Assembly: GCA_016466735.1 (NCBI GenBank)
Contig: JAAOED010000007.1
Span: forward strand, 1 to 64,000
DNA from: Weissella confusa
GTDB lineage: Bacteria > Bacillota > Bacilli > Lactobacillales > Lactobacillaceae
DNA length: 64,000 nucleotides
Direction: 5' to 3'
Part shown: positions 14,353 through 23,201 of the stretch, piece by piece
Layout: every line of letters begins with the position of its first letter
Numbering within the stretch: position 1 is the stretch's first letter
Position numbers and translations under genes: made by a program
Notes under the pieces: generated by a model
Databases searched by the model: none
Seen by the model: the letters and a program-made list of their open reading frames with translations, nothing else
What the model was told of the DNA's origin: nothing

Positions 14353-16676
14353 TTCGAAGCCCCCTTCAGTTCATTCAAATCCAACACATGGTCCGCAGCG
14401 ACTTGGTGTGCCGTGAAGTACAAGACTTGTTGTTGGTTACCCGCCATTTTTTGTAGCATGTCAATCATGGCTTGGCGACGTTCACGATCAAAGTCTACAA
14501 ACGCATCATCAATTAATAGTGGCAATTGAATGCTCTCCTTAACGGCTTGCACAAATGCCAGGCGCAAAGCAACATAAACTTGTTCCGCTGCACCCTTTGA
14601 TAGCTGACTGACATTAAAGATTGCCCCATCATGACGCGTCACTTTAATTAAAGTCTTTGTTTGTGAAATTTGCGTATAGTTTCCTTGCGTTAAGCGTTGC
14701 AACAAATCGCCGGCATAGTGAATCAATTGTGGGAATCGGTCACCAATGGCGGCATCCAACGTTTTAGCAACCCATTCATTAGCCAAACGGTTCACGAAAT
14801 AAGACTTCAAGTCAGCTGTGATAGCCGCTGTTTGGTCCGCGATTTGCTGTTGTTGGGTTTCGATTGACGTATCCGTCAACAAACGCTGTTGTTGGGCTTC
14901 CAAACGAGCCAGTGTTTGTTGCACCTCATTCACTTCTTCTTGCAAACGTAACGTCACTGCTGATGGATCAGTGTCATCCACCGTATCACTGGCAGTGGCC
15001 AACGCATTCAAATCAGCATCCCCAAGTTGTTCTCGCAACAAATCAGCTTCTTGCATCATGGCTTGGGTGCGGGCTGCCAGTTCACGTTGTTGCAATAGCT
15101 CACCGACGGATGTGACGCCCAAAACTTGCAACAGCTCATTCAATCGTTGCTGAAGTTTGGCCTTTTGCACCACTTGTTGGTCAGCCGTGCGGTTATTTGC
15201 CCGCAACTCAGCTAACTTTTGACGATAATCACTTTCAGACAATTGATATCCTAACCAAGCCAACTTCTCTTCCAAGGCCTTGTGTTGAGGCATGACAGCT
15301 TGTTGCGCAGCCATCAAATCAGCTAGCTGTTGCGCCATTTGGTGACCTAAACGCACATCAGGTTGCGCATTCAACACCATCTCCGGTGTCATATCACCGT
15401 ATTCGGCTGGCAAATCAGTTGATGCCGTTACCCGCTTAGGCAATTTGAAGAATAGGAATGCCCCAATTGCACCTAATAGGATAATTGCTAAGATTCCCGG
15501 CAAAACTTGGTGACCAAGAATCAAACCCAATCCGGCAACAATTCCAAACGCGATTGCCCCAATACCGGCGCGCTGGTATTGCCCAGATACGGCAATTTGT
15601 GGGCCACCTTGTAATTGGTTGACGTGGAATGGCGTGAGTTCTGGTGGAAAGACTTGCCAACGGTACTTTGCTAACAACAAACTCGTTTGGTTTTGAATGT
15701 CAGCTTGGCGACGGGCAGCTTCACGTTGTTGTTGATTCAATTGATCCAACGCATTAACCGCTTGGGTCGCATCATCCAATTGTTCATCAGAAACGGTTGC
15801 TTCAACTGATACTGTTTCAAGCGCCAACAATTGTTGTTGCACCTGCTCGGCCTCATCAGCTAAGCGAGTATCAATTGGTTCCGGTGCATCTGCAAGTTGT
15901 GCCGTGAGCTGTTGCCAACGTTGGTACATTGGTACCATTTGTTGTTGCTTAGCTTGTGATGACAAATCGGTTGATAAATTGCGTTGGCGTTCAGTTAGCG
16001 TGGCCAACCGGGCTTGCGCGGCCTGTTGTTGTTCAGACAAAGCACGCAAAGATGGGCGCGCTGCAATAGCTGTTTGTAAGTTATCTTGCGCTGTCTGCAA
16101 TGTTTGCAGCGCTTCGTTTATCGGGCGACGAGCTGTTTTCGTGACACCAAATTGGCTCACCGCCTCTTGCTCCCATTGATTTGCAATTGCTAACCATTGC
16201 TCCGACCCTGGCGTTGCCAGCAAGCGCAAGTGTTCCGCAAATTCATCAGGACGTAGCGCAAAGATTTGCGTCAACGCATCCTGATCGAAACTGAACACCG
16301 CTTGGTACAAGTCACGGTCAACCGGTCCTAACAGCTCAGCTAGCATCCCCTCTGGGTCCGCAAATTCTTGTTGCGTGTCAACCGCTACCAAGCGCGTCGT
16401 GGTTTGTGTACGTCCCAAACGAGTTAGTTCATACGTTGTGCCCTCTACTTCAAATTGCAGATGACCACCGTATGGGCCTTGCGCCAGTGGTTCGTAAGTA
16501 TTAACCTTGCGACCCTTGGCTTGCGGGAATCCAAATAGCATCCCCAACAGGAACTGGTGCAATGTCGTCTTCCCTGCTTCATTCAGTCCTTGAATAACTT
16601 GTAAGCCATCCACGAAATCAAAACGTTGTTGTTGCCATTGACCAAATCCGACAATGGTTGCATTTTTAATCCACAT
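14349..16676 (-). CDS. yhaN: SbcC/Rad50-like ATPase YhaN
   Basis: A 775-residue ABC-type ATPase with Walker A GLNEAGKT (30-37), long Gln/Ala-rich coiled coils, two hydrophobic helices in mid-protein (about 370-415) and a C-terminal half with the signature LSKGAAEQ and Walker B LPLLIDDAF. It is expected to form a nuclease complex with YhaO, in the manner of SbcCD. The start at 16676 is chosen because AAGGAGG lies nine bases upstream and MWIKNATI begins the ATPase fold. It overlaps yhaO by 11 bases. The membrane helices imply that the complex may be tethered to the membrane. Confidence 0.88.
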   Translation of the reverse strand: MWIKNATIVGFGQWQQQRFDFVDGLQVIQGLNEAGKTTLHQFLLGMLFGFPQAKGRKVNTYEPLAQGPYGGHLQFEVEGTTYELTRLGRTQTTTRLVAVDTQQEFADPEGMLAELLGPVDRDLYQAVFSFDQDALTQIFALRPDEFAEHLRLLATPGSEQWLAIANQWEQEAVSQFGVTKTARRPINEALQTLQTAQDNLQTAIAARPSLRALSEQQQAAQARLATLTERQRNLSTDLSSQAKQQQMVPMYQRWQQLTAQLADAPEPIDTRLADEAEQVQQQLLALETVSVEATVSDEQLDDATQAVNALDQLNQQQREAARRQADIQNQTSLLLAKYRWQVFPPELTPFHVNQLQGGPQIAVSGQYQRAGIGAIAFGIVAGLGLILGHQVLPGILAIILLGAIGAFLFFKLPKRVTASTDLPAEYGDMTPEMVLNAQPDVRLGHQMAQQLADLMAAQQAVMPQHKALEEKLAWLGYQLSESDYRQKLAELRANNRTADQQVVQKAKLQQRLNELLQVLGVTSVGELLQQRELAARTQAMMQEADLLREQLGDADLNALATASDTVDDTDPSAVTLRLQEEVNEVQQTLARLEAQQQRLLTDTSIETQQQQIADQTAAITADLKSYFVNRLANEWVAKTLDAAIGDRFPQLIHYAGDLLQRLTQGNYTQISQTKTLIKVTRHDGAIFNVSQLSKGAAEQVYVALRLAFVQAVKESIQLPLLIDDAFVDFDRERRQAMIDMLQKMAGNQQQVLYFTAHQVAADHVLDLNELKGASK

Positions 16677-17859
16677 CCGTCTGGCCTCCTTGTTCCGCAA
16701 CACGTAATTTTGTTTCGACGGCTTCTTTGATTTCGGCCATCATGTCAGGTGACAAAAATGACGTCAAAATTGATGCGTCAGTCACCTGCTTCAACCCCAA
16801 ACGTTGCAACATGTCAAAATTAAACACCGCATCAGCCGTCTCGTCCCAATAATGCCGGTCCACTGCTGGCAACGTCGCTGTTAGTGGCGAGCTATCCAAC
16901 CGGACATCAAATACATAGAACGCATCATTCGACTTTGATGCACGTGTTAGTGCAGCCAATAATTGACCATTTTCAATCATTGACAACAATTGCGGCGCGT
17001 CAGTCTTAACTGTTAGCGACACCAATTCAAATTCTTCTGGCATCCCTAGTTCACGACGAATTTGCGTAACCGCTTCGGCTAAGTCACCCGTCAACGTTAG
17101 TTCATGTGTCGTCCAAACAATAGGCGCTACTGGCGTAAATTCTGGTACCAAGCGGTTTCCTTGATTCTCAACCAAGTAATAACCCTTTGCCCCACTTTCA
17201 TTGCGGTTAAGTCCTTGCAGGCTACCCGAATAACCAGCAAACGGTTCTGCTTGCAATGTTTGACGCACGTGAATGTGGCCTAATGCCCAGTAGTCATAAT
17301 GATGTGCTTGTAGGTCTTCCAAACTGAAAGGAGCATAATCACCCGTCCCGTCTTGACCAAGCGATCCATGGTACATCCCAATATGAAATGCCACGCTAGG
17401 TAGCTTGTTCGGGAACTTAATCGCCATGTCTTCCGTGATATGACGCGTTGTGTACGAAAAGCCAGTAATGGCAACGCGTTCTCCGTTAGTCGTCGTCAGT
17501 TGCGTAGTTGTGATATCAGCTGGCAAAACCGTGACATTTGCCGGCCAAATTGGCAAAGCTTGCCAATCTTGCACAAAATCGTGATTACCAAAGCCCATCA
17601 CAACCGGAATATTAGCTTCATCCAAGCGTTGCAAAGCCGTTACCAACGTCAATTGCGCGCGCGTATCAGGTGTTGTCGTATCAAACAAATCACCAGCCAA
17701 CAAAACGAAGTCAACCGATTCTGCGACGGCATCATCAACCAAGCGAGCCAACGCTGTTTCACTGGCCGTTTGCAAATTATTTTGTAGCCATGCGGGCACA
17801 TTGGCCAACCCCACAAACGGATTACCCAAGTGCAAATCGGCTGCGTGAATAAATTTCAT
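16666..17859 (-). CDS. yhaO: SbcD/Mre11-like DNA repair exonuclease YhaO
   Basis: A 397-residue metallophosphoesterase with the two-metal site motifs in order: DLH (D8, H10), GDLFD, GNHD and GHIH. It is expected to be the nuclease partner of YhaN in handling DNA ends. The ATG at 17859 begins exactly at MKFIHAADLHLG; the frame opens earlier at two GTG codons that sit directly against the AGAGGAG site, so the ATG is preferred. First gene of the operon. Confidence 0.9.
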   Translation of the reverse strand: MKFIHAADLHLGNPFVGLANVPAWLQNNLQTASETALARLVDDAVAESVDFVLLAGDLFDTTTPDTRAQLTLVTALQRLDEANIPVVMGFGNHDFVQDWQALPIWPANVTVLPADITTTQLTTTNGERVAITGFSYTTRHITEDMAIKFPNKLPSVAFHIGMYHGSLGQDGTGDYAPFSLEDLQAHHYDYWALGHIHVRQTLQAEPFAGYSGSLQGLNRNESGAKGYYLVENQGNRLVPEFTPVAPIVWTTHELTLTGDLAEAVTQIRRELGMPEEFELVSLTVKTDAPQLLSMIENGQLLAALTRASKSNDAFYVFDVRLDSSPLTATLPAVDRHYWDETADAVFNFDMLQRLGLKQVTDASILTSFLSPDMMAEIKEAVETKLRVAEQGGQTDVD

Positions 17860-17915
17860 GCGGTCCACCACTCCTCTTAAAGTCTTTGTGTTCTATTATC
17901 CCTGATTAGTCAATA

Positions 17916-17930
17916 TTAGGAAATACCTAA
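17916..17930. promoter_or_regulatory. TTAGG-N5-CCTAA inverted repeat upstream of yhaO
   Basis: TTAGG-AAATA-CCTAA, 56 bases upstream of the yhaO start. Its arms resemble half sites bound by DtxR/MntR-type metal regulators, but there is no metal gene here and the spacer differs from the usual operator, so the meaning is open. A GATAAT -10-like box lies just downstream on the minus strand. Confidence 0.3.
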
Positions 17931-17956
17931 CGTTGTTTCTTAACCTTTGCCCACAA

Positions 17957-17989
17957 GAAAAGGCGCCGCAATTTCTTGCGACGCCTTTG
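17957..17989 (-). terminator. Terminator of yheA
   Basis: A hairpin with outer arms AAAGGCG/CGCCTTT and inner arms GCAA/TTGC, followed by TTTTC on the minus strand, 10 bases after the yheA stop codon. Confidence 0.7.
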
Positions 17990-17998
17990 TCATATCAA

Positions 17999-18343
17999 TT
18001 AGTCTTGGCCGTACAACTCAGCGATTGGCTTCGTGATGATGTTGTTGATTTCCATCAACAATTGGTTAACTGCTTGCTCAGCTTCCATCATCTTCTTCAA
18101 AGAATCGTGCTTGTCCATCTCACCAGCAATTTCTTGCCATTCTGCAACTTGCGCAGCTTCTGGCTCTTGACCAGCTTGCATTGCTTGGTTGATTTGCATT
18201 TGGGCAGCTTGGAAGCGTTGGAACACATCCTTAGCAGCTGCGTCGGCGTTCAATGCTTCAACCGCATCACGCAAAGTCTTGTATTGGGCCGTCTCGCGCA
18301 AATCAGCAGCAACTGCGTTTACGTTGTCATAAATGTTAATCAT
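17999..18343 (-). CDS. yheA: YlbF/YmcA-family protein YheA
   Basis: A 114-residue all-helical protein of the YlbF/YmcA/YheA family (UPF0342). Family members YlbF and YmcA form part of the Y-complex that guides RNase Y; the function of YheA itself is not established. It is rich in Ala, Gln and Glu, with predicted coiled-coil helices, and has no membrane segment. It lies next to yhaM-yhaN-yhaO, the same neighbourhood as in Bacillus, but a terminator after it and the gap before yhaO make it a separate unit. Confidence 0.85.
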   Translation of the reverse strand: MINIYDNVNAVAADLRETAQYKTLRDAVEALNADAAAKDVFQRFQAAQMQINQAMQAGQEPEAAQVAEWQEIAGEMDKHDSLKKMMEAEQAVNQLLMEINNIITKPIAELYGQD

Positions 18344-18397
18344 ATTAATTAATATCCTTCTTTAAATTAGTAGTTCCATTATCGCATACTTTGGGGG

Positions 18398-20506
18398 CTA
18401 ATTACCAAACAGACTTTGAATACCTGACCACGCTGCGTGCGCACCGTCCTTCACGTTTGACCACGCTTGGCTTGCACCATCCTTGATGTCTGATTGAATA
18501 CCATCAATGGCGTTTGAGAAACCATTTGAAGATGAACTACCACTACTCTTACCGCTTTCTCCCGTGACCGTGCTCATCTTTTGACGCACGCTCTTAACAC
18601 CGAATGCGGTTTGATCAGTATTTGGAATCACTTGCTCCAAAGTCGTCTTCATCAATGGCCCAGCTGTCATACCAAGTGATACTGGAATCGTTTCACCATT
18701 AGCCGATGAATCATAACCCGTCCACGTTGTGACCACCACATCAGGCGTGTAGGCGATTGCCCATGAGTCTGTGGCATTCGTTGCCGTTGAATCACTACCC
18801 GTCACCTCGGTTGTACCAGTCTTTCCAGCTACCGTGTAACCGTATGGATCAGCTGCTTTACCAGTTCCATTCGTGTAAACACCCATCATCATTGATGTCA
18901 TTTCATCAGCGACCTTCTTTGACCAAAGACGCGTTTGCTTTTCCTTCGCTTTGACAATCACCTTGCCGGAAGAATCCACAATCTTCGTAATAAAGTGACT
19001 TTGACTCATCACCCCATCGTTAGCAAAACTTGTGTAGGCTTGTGTCATTTGCAAAGGCGTCACACCCTTTTGCAATCCACCGATTCCCATGGCCAAGTTC
19101 TTGTCAGACTTCTTCAATGGCAAACCGGCCTTAATTCCTGCGTTATATCCAACAGAGACGCCCATTTGATCAAGCAACCAAACAGCTGGAATGTTGTATG
19201 AGTTTTCAAGTGCGACGTACATTGGCACGTCTTCACTAGTGTAATCCGCATAATTTGATGGTGAATAACCATTCGTACCAAAGCTGGTCTTCTCATTCTT
19301 CAACTCAGAATCATACGAGAACCCACGTGATAGCGATGGTGCATAATCAACAATTGGCTTAATTGTTGAACCAGGTGAACGATACATGCTCGTTGCGCGG
19401 TTGAAGCCACGGAAGACGTGTTCGCCACGCCCACCAACAACGGCACGCACCCCACCAGTTTTAGCATCCATGACAACCGACGCCGCTTGTGAATCCCCAC
19501 CAATTGGGTTCAACCAGCTGGTCTCATAATCATCTTGTAAGTTTTGTTGGTCCGTTTGATTTAACGTCGTATAAATCTTATAACCATCGTTCAAAATTTC
19601 TGATTCAGTCAAGCCATATTTGTTAATAGCCTCGTCAATAACGGCATCGAAGAAGTATGGATAGTTATAGTTCGAATTATCGACGTTGTGGTCAGATGCG
19701 CCAATCGCAGTTGCTGCATATTGATCAGCTTCTGATTGGCTTAACTTCTTGTCGTTCACCAAATTTTGCAAAACTTGATTACGACGATTTAACGCGTTCT
19801 TAGGATAATTCAATGGGTCATAGCCGTTTGGTGATTGTAACATCCCCGCCAGCATAGCACCTTGCGTCACCGACAAATCCGAAGCGTTAACTCCGAAATA
19901 CTTCAGTGACGCATCCTGAATTCCCCAGACACCTTGACCAAAGTAAGCATTGTTTAAGTACATCGCCAAGATATCGTGCTTTGAATATTCCTTTTCAACC
20001 TGGATTGCCAGGAACAACTCGCGCACCTTACGCGTGATCGTTTGATTTTGCGTCAGGAACGCGTTCTTAACCAGCTGTTGTGTGATGGTTGATCCACCGG
20101 CTGAGGCATTGATACCACGAATGCGATACCAAACCGTCGTCAACGCACCACGGGCCATACCTGTCACTGAGAATCCTGGTTCATGATAGAAATTACGATC
20201 CTCAGTTGCCAAAACAGCATTCACTGCATTCGGTGAAATCTTATTAAAGGATACATACGTACCCTTTTGACCAGCAATTGAGCCAGCCTTATTATCTTTA
20301 ACATCGTATATTTCGGTGGATGATTGTAGGCGTGTCTTTAGGTCTGACACGTCTGTCGTCTTTGCTTCAAATGTTCCGAGAACACTAATCACCAAGATTA
20401 CCGTCAGAATAACAACACCTATCCAACGATTAATTTGGAACCGTGTCCAAAACGGTCCAAATTTCCGTCGTATCCACGCGAAAAATGCTTTTATTCGCGT
20501 CATCAT
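18398..20506 (-). CDS. pbp1A: Class A penicillin-binding protein (transglycosylase/transpeptidase)
   Basis: A 702-residue bifunctional peptidoglycan synthase. One membrane helix (about 31-45) is followed by the glycosyltransferase domain with the catalytic motif ATEDRNFYHEPGF (E102) and GGSTITQQL, then the transpeptidase domain with STIK (nucleophile S380), SYN (436-438) and KTGT (562-565). The C-terminus is a Ser/Gly-rich tail with repeated W-containing segments. It starts one base after the argR stop codon, so the two are co-transcribed, an uncommon pairing. Length fits PBP1A/PBP2A types. Confidence 0.9.
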   Translation of the reverse strand: MMTRIKAFFAWIRRKFGPFWTRFQINRWIGVVILTVILVISVLGTFEAKTTDVSDLKTRLQSSTEIYDVKDNKAGSIAGQKGTYVSFNKISPNAVNAVLATEDRNFYHEPGFSVTGMARGALTTVWYRIRGINASAGGSTITQQLVKNAFLTQNQTITRKVRELFLAIQVEKEYSKHDILAMYLNNAYFGQGVWGIQDASLKYFGVNASDLSVTQGAMLAGMLQSPNGYDPLNYPKNALNRRNQVLQNLVNDKKLSQSEADQYAATAIGASDHNVDNSNYNYPYFFDAVIDEAINKYGLTESEILNDGYKIYTTLNQTDQQNLQDDYETSWLNPIGGDSQAASVVMDAKTGGVRAVVGGRGEHVFRGFNRATSMYRSPGSTIKPIVDYAPSLSRGFSYDSELKNEKTSFGTNGYSPSNYADYTSEDVPMYVALENSYNIPAVWLLDQMGVSVGYNAGIKAGLPLKKSDKNLAMGIGGLQKGVTPLQMTQAYTSFANDGVMSQSHFITKIVDSSGKVIVKAKEKQTRLWSKKVADEMTSMMMGVYTNGTGKAADPYGYTVAGKTGTTEVTGSDSTATNATDSWAIAYTPDVVVTTWTGYDSSANGETIPVSLGMTAGPLMKTTLEQVIPNTDQTAFGVKSVRQKMSTVTGESGKSSGSSSSNGFSNAIDGIQSDIKDGASQAWSNVKDGAHAAWSGIQSLFGN

Positions 20507-20507
20507 A

Positions 20508-20966
20508 TTATTGCATCCAGTTTGTAAAGCGTTGTGCTAACTTCTCGGCCGCCTCTGCTGATGGGCTGGTCACGTAGATTGTATTGTGTCCGGCCAACGT
20601 AGCAATGACTTCTGACAAGTTCGCAGCGTCAATCAATGCCGCCAAGCGGTTTCCGTTACCTTGCGTTGTCTTCACAACCGTCATAAACTCAACTCGCGTC
20701 ACAGACACGGCTGTTTCGGCAAAGCCCTTTTGCACTTGCTCGCTATCAACAACCGGTGCATCTGACATCACTTGATAACGTGGACGACCCGATCCGTCAG
20801 CGCGACGAACAATGCGCATTTCCTTGATGTCGCGTGAAACCGTTGCTTGCGTCACTTCAATACCCGCAGCTTGTAGCGAGTTCATCAAACCTTCTTGTGA
20901 ATCAATCACCTCGCGTGACAAAATATCCAAAATCAACGCTTGGCGCTCTTGCTTCTTTAATGCCAT
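20508..20966 (-). CDS. argR: ArgR-family regulator with altered arginine site
   Basis: A 152-residue protein of the ArgR/AhrC family: an N-terminal winged helix with the recognition motif ATVSRDIKE and a C-terminal oligomerisation domain. Where typical ArgR proteins have GDDTI, whose aspartates bind arginine, this one reads GHNTIYV. Arginine sensing may therefore be weakened or replaced. The ATG at 20966 begins the conserved domain and has AGAGGG upstream; the open frame continues nine codons further. It sits directly before a penicillin-binding protein gene, and candidate ARG boxes lie in its own promoter. Confidence 0.85.
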   Translation of the reverse strand: MALKKQERQALILDILSREVIDSQEGLMNSLQAAGIEVTQATVSRDIKEMRIVRRADGSGRPRYQVMSDAPVVDSEQVQKGFAETAVSVTRVEFMTVVKTTQGNGNRLAALIDAANLSEVIATLAGHNTIYVTSPSAEAAEKLAQRFTNWMQ

Positions 20967-20988
20967 GGTTTTCAATCCCTCTTTTTTT

Positions 20989-21012
20989 TGCATATATAAC
21001 TATAATTATACA
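20989..21012 (-). promoter_or_regulatory. argR promoter with ARG-box-like half sites
   Basis: On the minus strand an extended -10 (TG-TATAAT around 21003-21012) lies inside a 24-base stretch whose ends, TGTATAAT and ATATGCA, resemble ARG-box half sites (consensus TGNATWWWWATNCA). This suggests autoregulation. The -35 is weak. Confidence 0.45.
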
Positions 21013-21050
21013 GGTTTTTCGGTTTTCTGCCTTAAGTTCGGGCGGCAATA

Positions 21051-21086
21051 AAAAAAGACGCTACCCGCCTGCCGGCAAGTAGCGTC
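21051..21086 (-). terminator. Terminator of the phosphate transporter gene
   Basis: Stem GACGCTAC/GTAGCGTC (21057-21064 with 21079-21086) with a further inner GC pairing, followed on the minus strand by a run of seven T. It lies 12 bases after the stop codon. Confidence 0.85.
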
Positions 21087-21098
21087 CTTCATATTTAA

Positions 21099-22130
21099 TT
21101 ACATAAATAGCATACGGAAGATTTCTTCAAACATGAAACCAATCAACCCAGCAGATGGCACCGTAATAATCCAGGCCATCACAATGTTCTTCAACGTGCT
21201 CCACTTCACGGCACGAATATCATCAGAGGCACCCGTACCAGCAATTGCTGACGTGACCGTGTGCGTCGTTGAAATTGGCGCGTGAATAAAGTAAGCAGAA
21301 ATGAACAACACTGCTGATGAAACAGCTTCTGCAACAAAGCCCTTTTGTGGGCTCAATAGCGTAATCTTACTTCCCAACGTGTGAATGATACGTTGGCCAC
21401 CAGCCATTGTTCCAACTGAGATGGCCAAAGATGCCATCAAGATAATTTGGAATGGAATTTCAGTTTGCCCTGGCTTAATACCAAAGAAACCAACTGGGGC
21501 AGCCGCCATAAACATCAATCCCATTGACTTTTGGGCGTCTTGCAAACCGTGTCCCAACGCCAATGAAGCTGACGTGAAAATTTGTGCTGTACGGAAGAAC
21601 TTGTCCGTTTCCTTCAAATTGGCTTTCTTGATAATCTTATTCAAAATCACCATGATTAGTAGCGCTAGTCCAAATCCGACAACTGGTGACAACACCATTG
21701 GATCAATAACCTTTTCAACCACCTTAGCCAACTTAATGTGTACGTCGTTACCAGCGATTTGTTCAGCCAAACCAGCTCCCATCAATCCACCAATAATGGC
21801 GTGTGTTGATGAAGATGGCAACCCAAACCACCACGTAATTAAGTTCCAACCAATTGCACCTAGCAAAGCAGCAATAACCAAGAACAACTGTTGCTCGGCG
21901 CTCACCTGCGTCATATCAACGATGTCACGTGCGATAACTGCAGCAACGGCCGTTCCCATCAAGGCACCAATCAAGTTCATCACAGCAGCCATAATGATTG
22001 CTGTCTTCGCCTTCAAGGCACCAGTTGTAATAGCCGTGGCGATTGCATTCGCCGCATCGTGGAATCCGTTAACCCCATCAAAAATCAGGGCAACGATTAT
22101 TACCACCGTTGCTAATACGTAGACTTCCAT
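21099..22130 (-). CDS. Inorganic phosphate transporter, PiT family
   Basis: A 343-residue membrane protein with about ten helices and the two PiT signature repeats: GFHDAANAIATAI near the N-terminus with GLPSSSTHAIIGG, and PISTTHTVTSAI in the second half. Low-affinity metal-phosphate symport is expected from the family. It is a single-gene unit with its own terminator. An extended -10, TGATATAAT, lies about 60 bases upstream. No PhoU-like gene is adjacent, although such genes often accompany PiT genes in Firmicutes. Confidence 0.9.
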   Translation of the reverse strand: MEVYVLATVVIIVALIFDGVNGFHDAANAIATAITTGALKAKTAIIMAAVMNLIGALMGTAVAAVIARDIVDMTQVSAEQQLFLVIAALLGAIGWNLITWWFGLPSSSTHAIIGGLMGAGLAEQIAGNDVHIKLAKVVEKVIDPMVLSPVVGFGLALLIMVILNKIIKKANLKETDKFFRTAQIFTSASLALGHGLQDAQKSMGLMFMAAAPVGFFGIKPGQTEIPFQIILMASLAISVGTMAGGQRIIHTLGSKITLLSPQKGFVAEAVSSAVLFISAYFIHAPISTTHTVTSAIAGTGASDDIRAVKWSTLKNIVMAWIITVPSAGLIGFMFEEIFRMLFM

Positions 22131-22260
22131 GTCTTTCTCTCCTGAAATACATTTTTACTTTTAATTTTTTATTTGTTAAAAAACAACAAAAATAATTATA
22201 TCAGTAAATACGCGGTTTCTCGGATTTTGTAACAAAATTTACACTGCCGTACTATTCCTC

Positions 22261-22300
22261 AAAAAACTCGCCCATCGTACAAAAATGTACAATGAGCGAT
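22261..22300 (-). terminator. Terminator of the amidotransferase-like hydrolase gene
   Basis: A 13-bp stem with an A/T loop, followed on the minus strand by AGTTTTTTG, 16 bases after the stop codon. Confidence 0.8.
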
Positions 22301-22316
22301 CTGTGTCTAGTACTAT

Positions 22317-23057
22317 TTAATTCTTATGTTCAGCAACATAATCCACGAAATCTTGGAATACCTTCAAGTGTGTGGCATCATGATCAAACATCATTTCAGG
22401 GTGATATTGCACACCACGGACTGACGCGTCTTCCGTTTGGAATGCCTCAATTGTGCCGTCGCTCGCATAGGCTGCCGGCATCAACCCATCCCCCAAGCGC
22501 TTAATTCCTTGGTGGTGGAATGAATTAACAATCGGTTGATCACCAAACGTCCCCGCCAAAAAGGTTCCTGCCATGACATCAATGCGATGGGTTGGCTCAT
22601 ACCACTTAACCGGATATTGCATGTGCTTCACAACCGGTTGCCCATTCGCCGGCGTATATTGTGTGTTGATATCTTGAATCAAGGTACCACCAAACGCAAC
22701 ATTCAAAATTTGTGACCCACGGCAAATGCCCATCAACGGCTTTCGTTGTTTACGAGCCTCAGCGATGATGGCCAACTCAAACAAATCACGTTGGCGATCT
22801 GTTTCACCCATCTTAGGCGTTGGATCTTCACCGTAAAATAGCGGTCCAATATCTTGCCCACCAATCAACAATACCGCGTCGACTGCATTTACATATTCAG
22901 CCGCTTCCTCAGGTGTTCCCATCGGAAAGACAATTGGCAAGGCCCCTGCCTCGCGTAGAGCTGCGGTGTAATTTTGCTGCGTGTAATCAACGTAATTTGT
23001 GCCATGCTTTGGATTTACATGGTTCAAGTGATTACTTGGAATACCAATAGTTGTCAC
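22317..23057 (-). CDS. Gamma-glutamyl-gamma-aminobutyrate hydrolase family (peptidase C26)
   Basis: A 246-residue class I glutamine amidotransferase-like hydrolase. The nucleophile C112 lies in GICRGSQ, with the His and Glu of the triad in the C-terminal QYHPE. PuuD-type enzymes cleave gamma-glutamyl amide bonds; the actual substrate here is unknown. The start chosen is GTG at 23057, which has GGGGGAG five bases upstream and begins MTTIGIPSN as in the family; the ATG five codons earlier has no ribosome binding site. Single-gene unit. Confidence 0.82.
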   Translation of the reverse strand: MTTIGIPSNHLNHVNPKHGTNYVDYTQQNYTAALREAGALPIVFPMGTPEEAAEYVNAVDAVLLIGGQDIGPLFYGEDPTPKMGETDRQRDLFELAIIAEARKQRKPLMGICRGSQILNVAFGGTLIQDINTQYTPANGQPVVKHMQYPVKWYEPTHRIDVMAGTFLAGTFGDQPIVNSFHHQGIKRLGDGLMPAAYASDGTIEAFQTEDASVRGVQYHPEMMFDHDATHLKVFQDFVDYVAEHKN

Positions 23058-23154
23058 GTTTCTCCCCCACATTTCATTGACAAAAGATATGTCAGAATAT
23101 TAAACCCAGATGAGAATTACGTCAATTGATATTGTCATTTACTAAAACCGAATG

Positions 23155-23193
23155 AAAAAAGGCCGTCGACTTCGTAATGAAATCAACTGCCTT
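23155..23193 (-). terminator. Terminator of argS
   Basis: An imperfect 14-bp stem with several G-T pairs and a 6-base loop, followed on the minus strand by TTTTTTC, just after the argS stop codon. Confidence 0.7.
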
Positions 23194-23201
23194 AATCGTA
23201 A

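Noticed and set aside
21385-22122. A 245-codon plus-strand open frame opposite the phosphate transporter gene
   Set aside because: It is a mirror frame of a well-supported PiT gene, with no ribosome site and a low-complexity Ile/Ala/Thr-rich product; the same holds for other long antisense frames, such as 758-1432 and 5813-6337.
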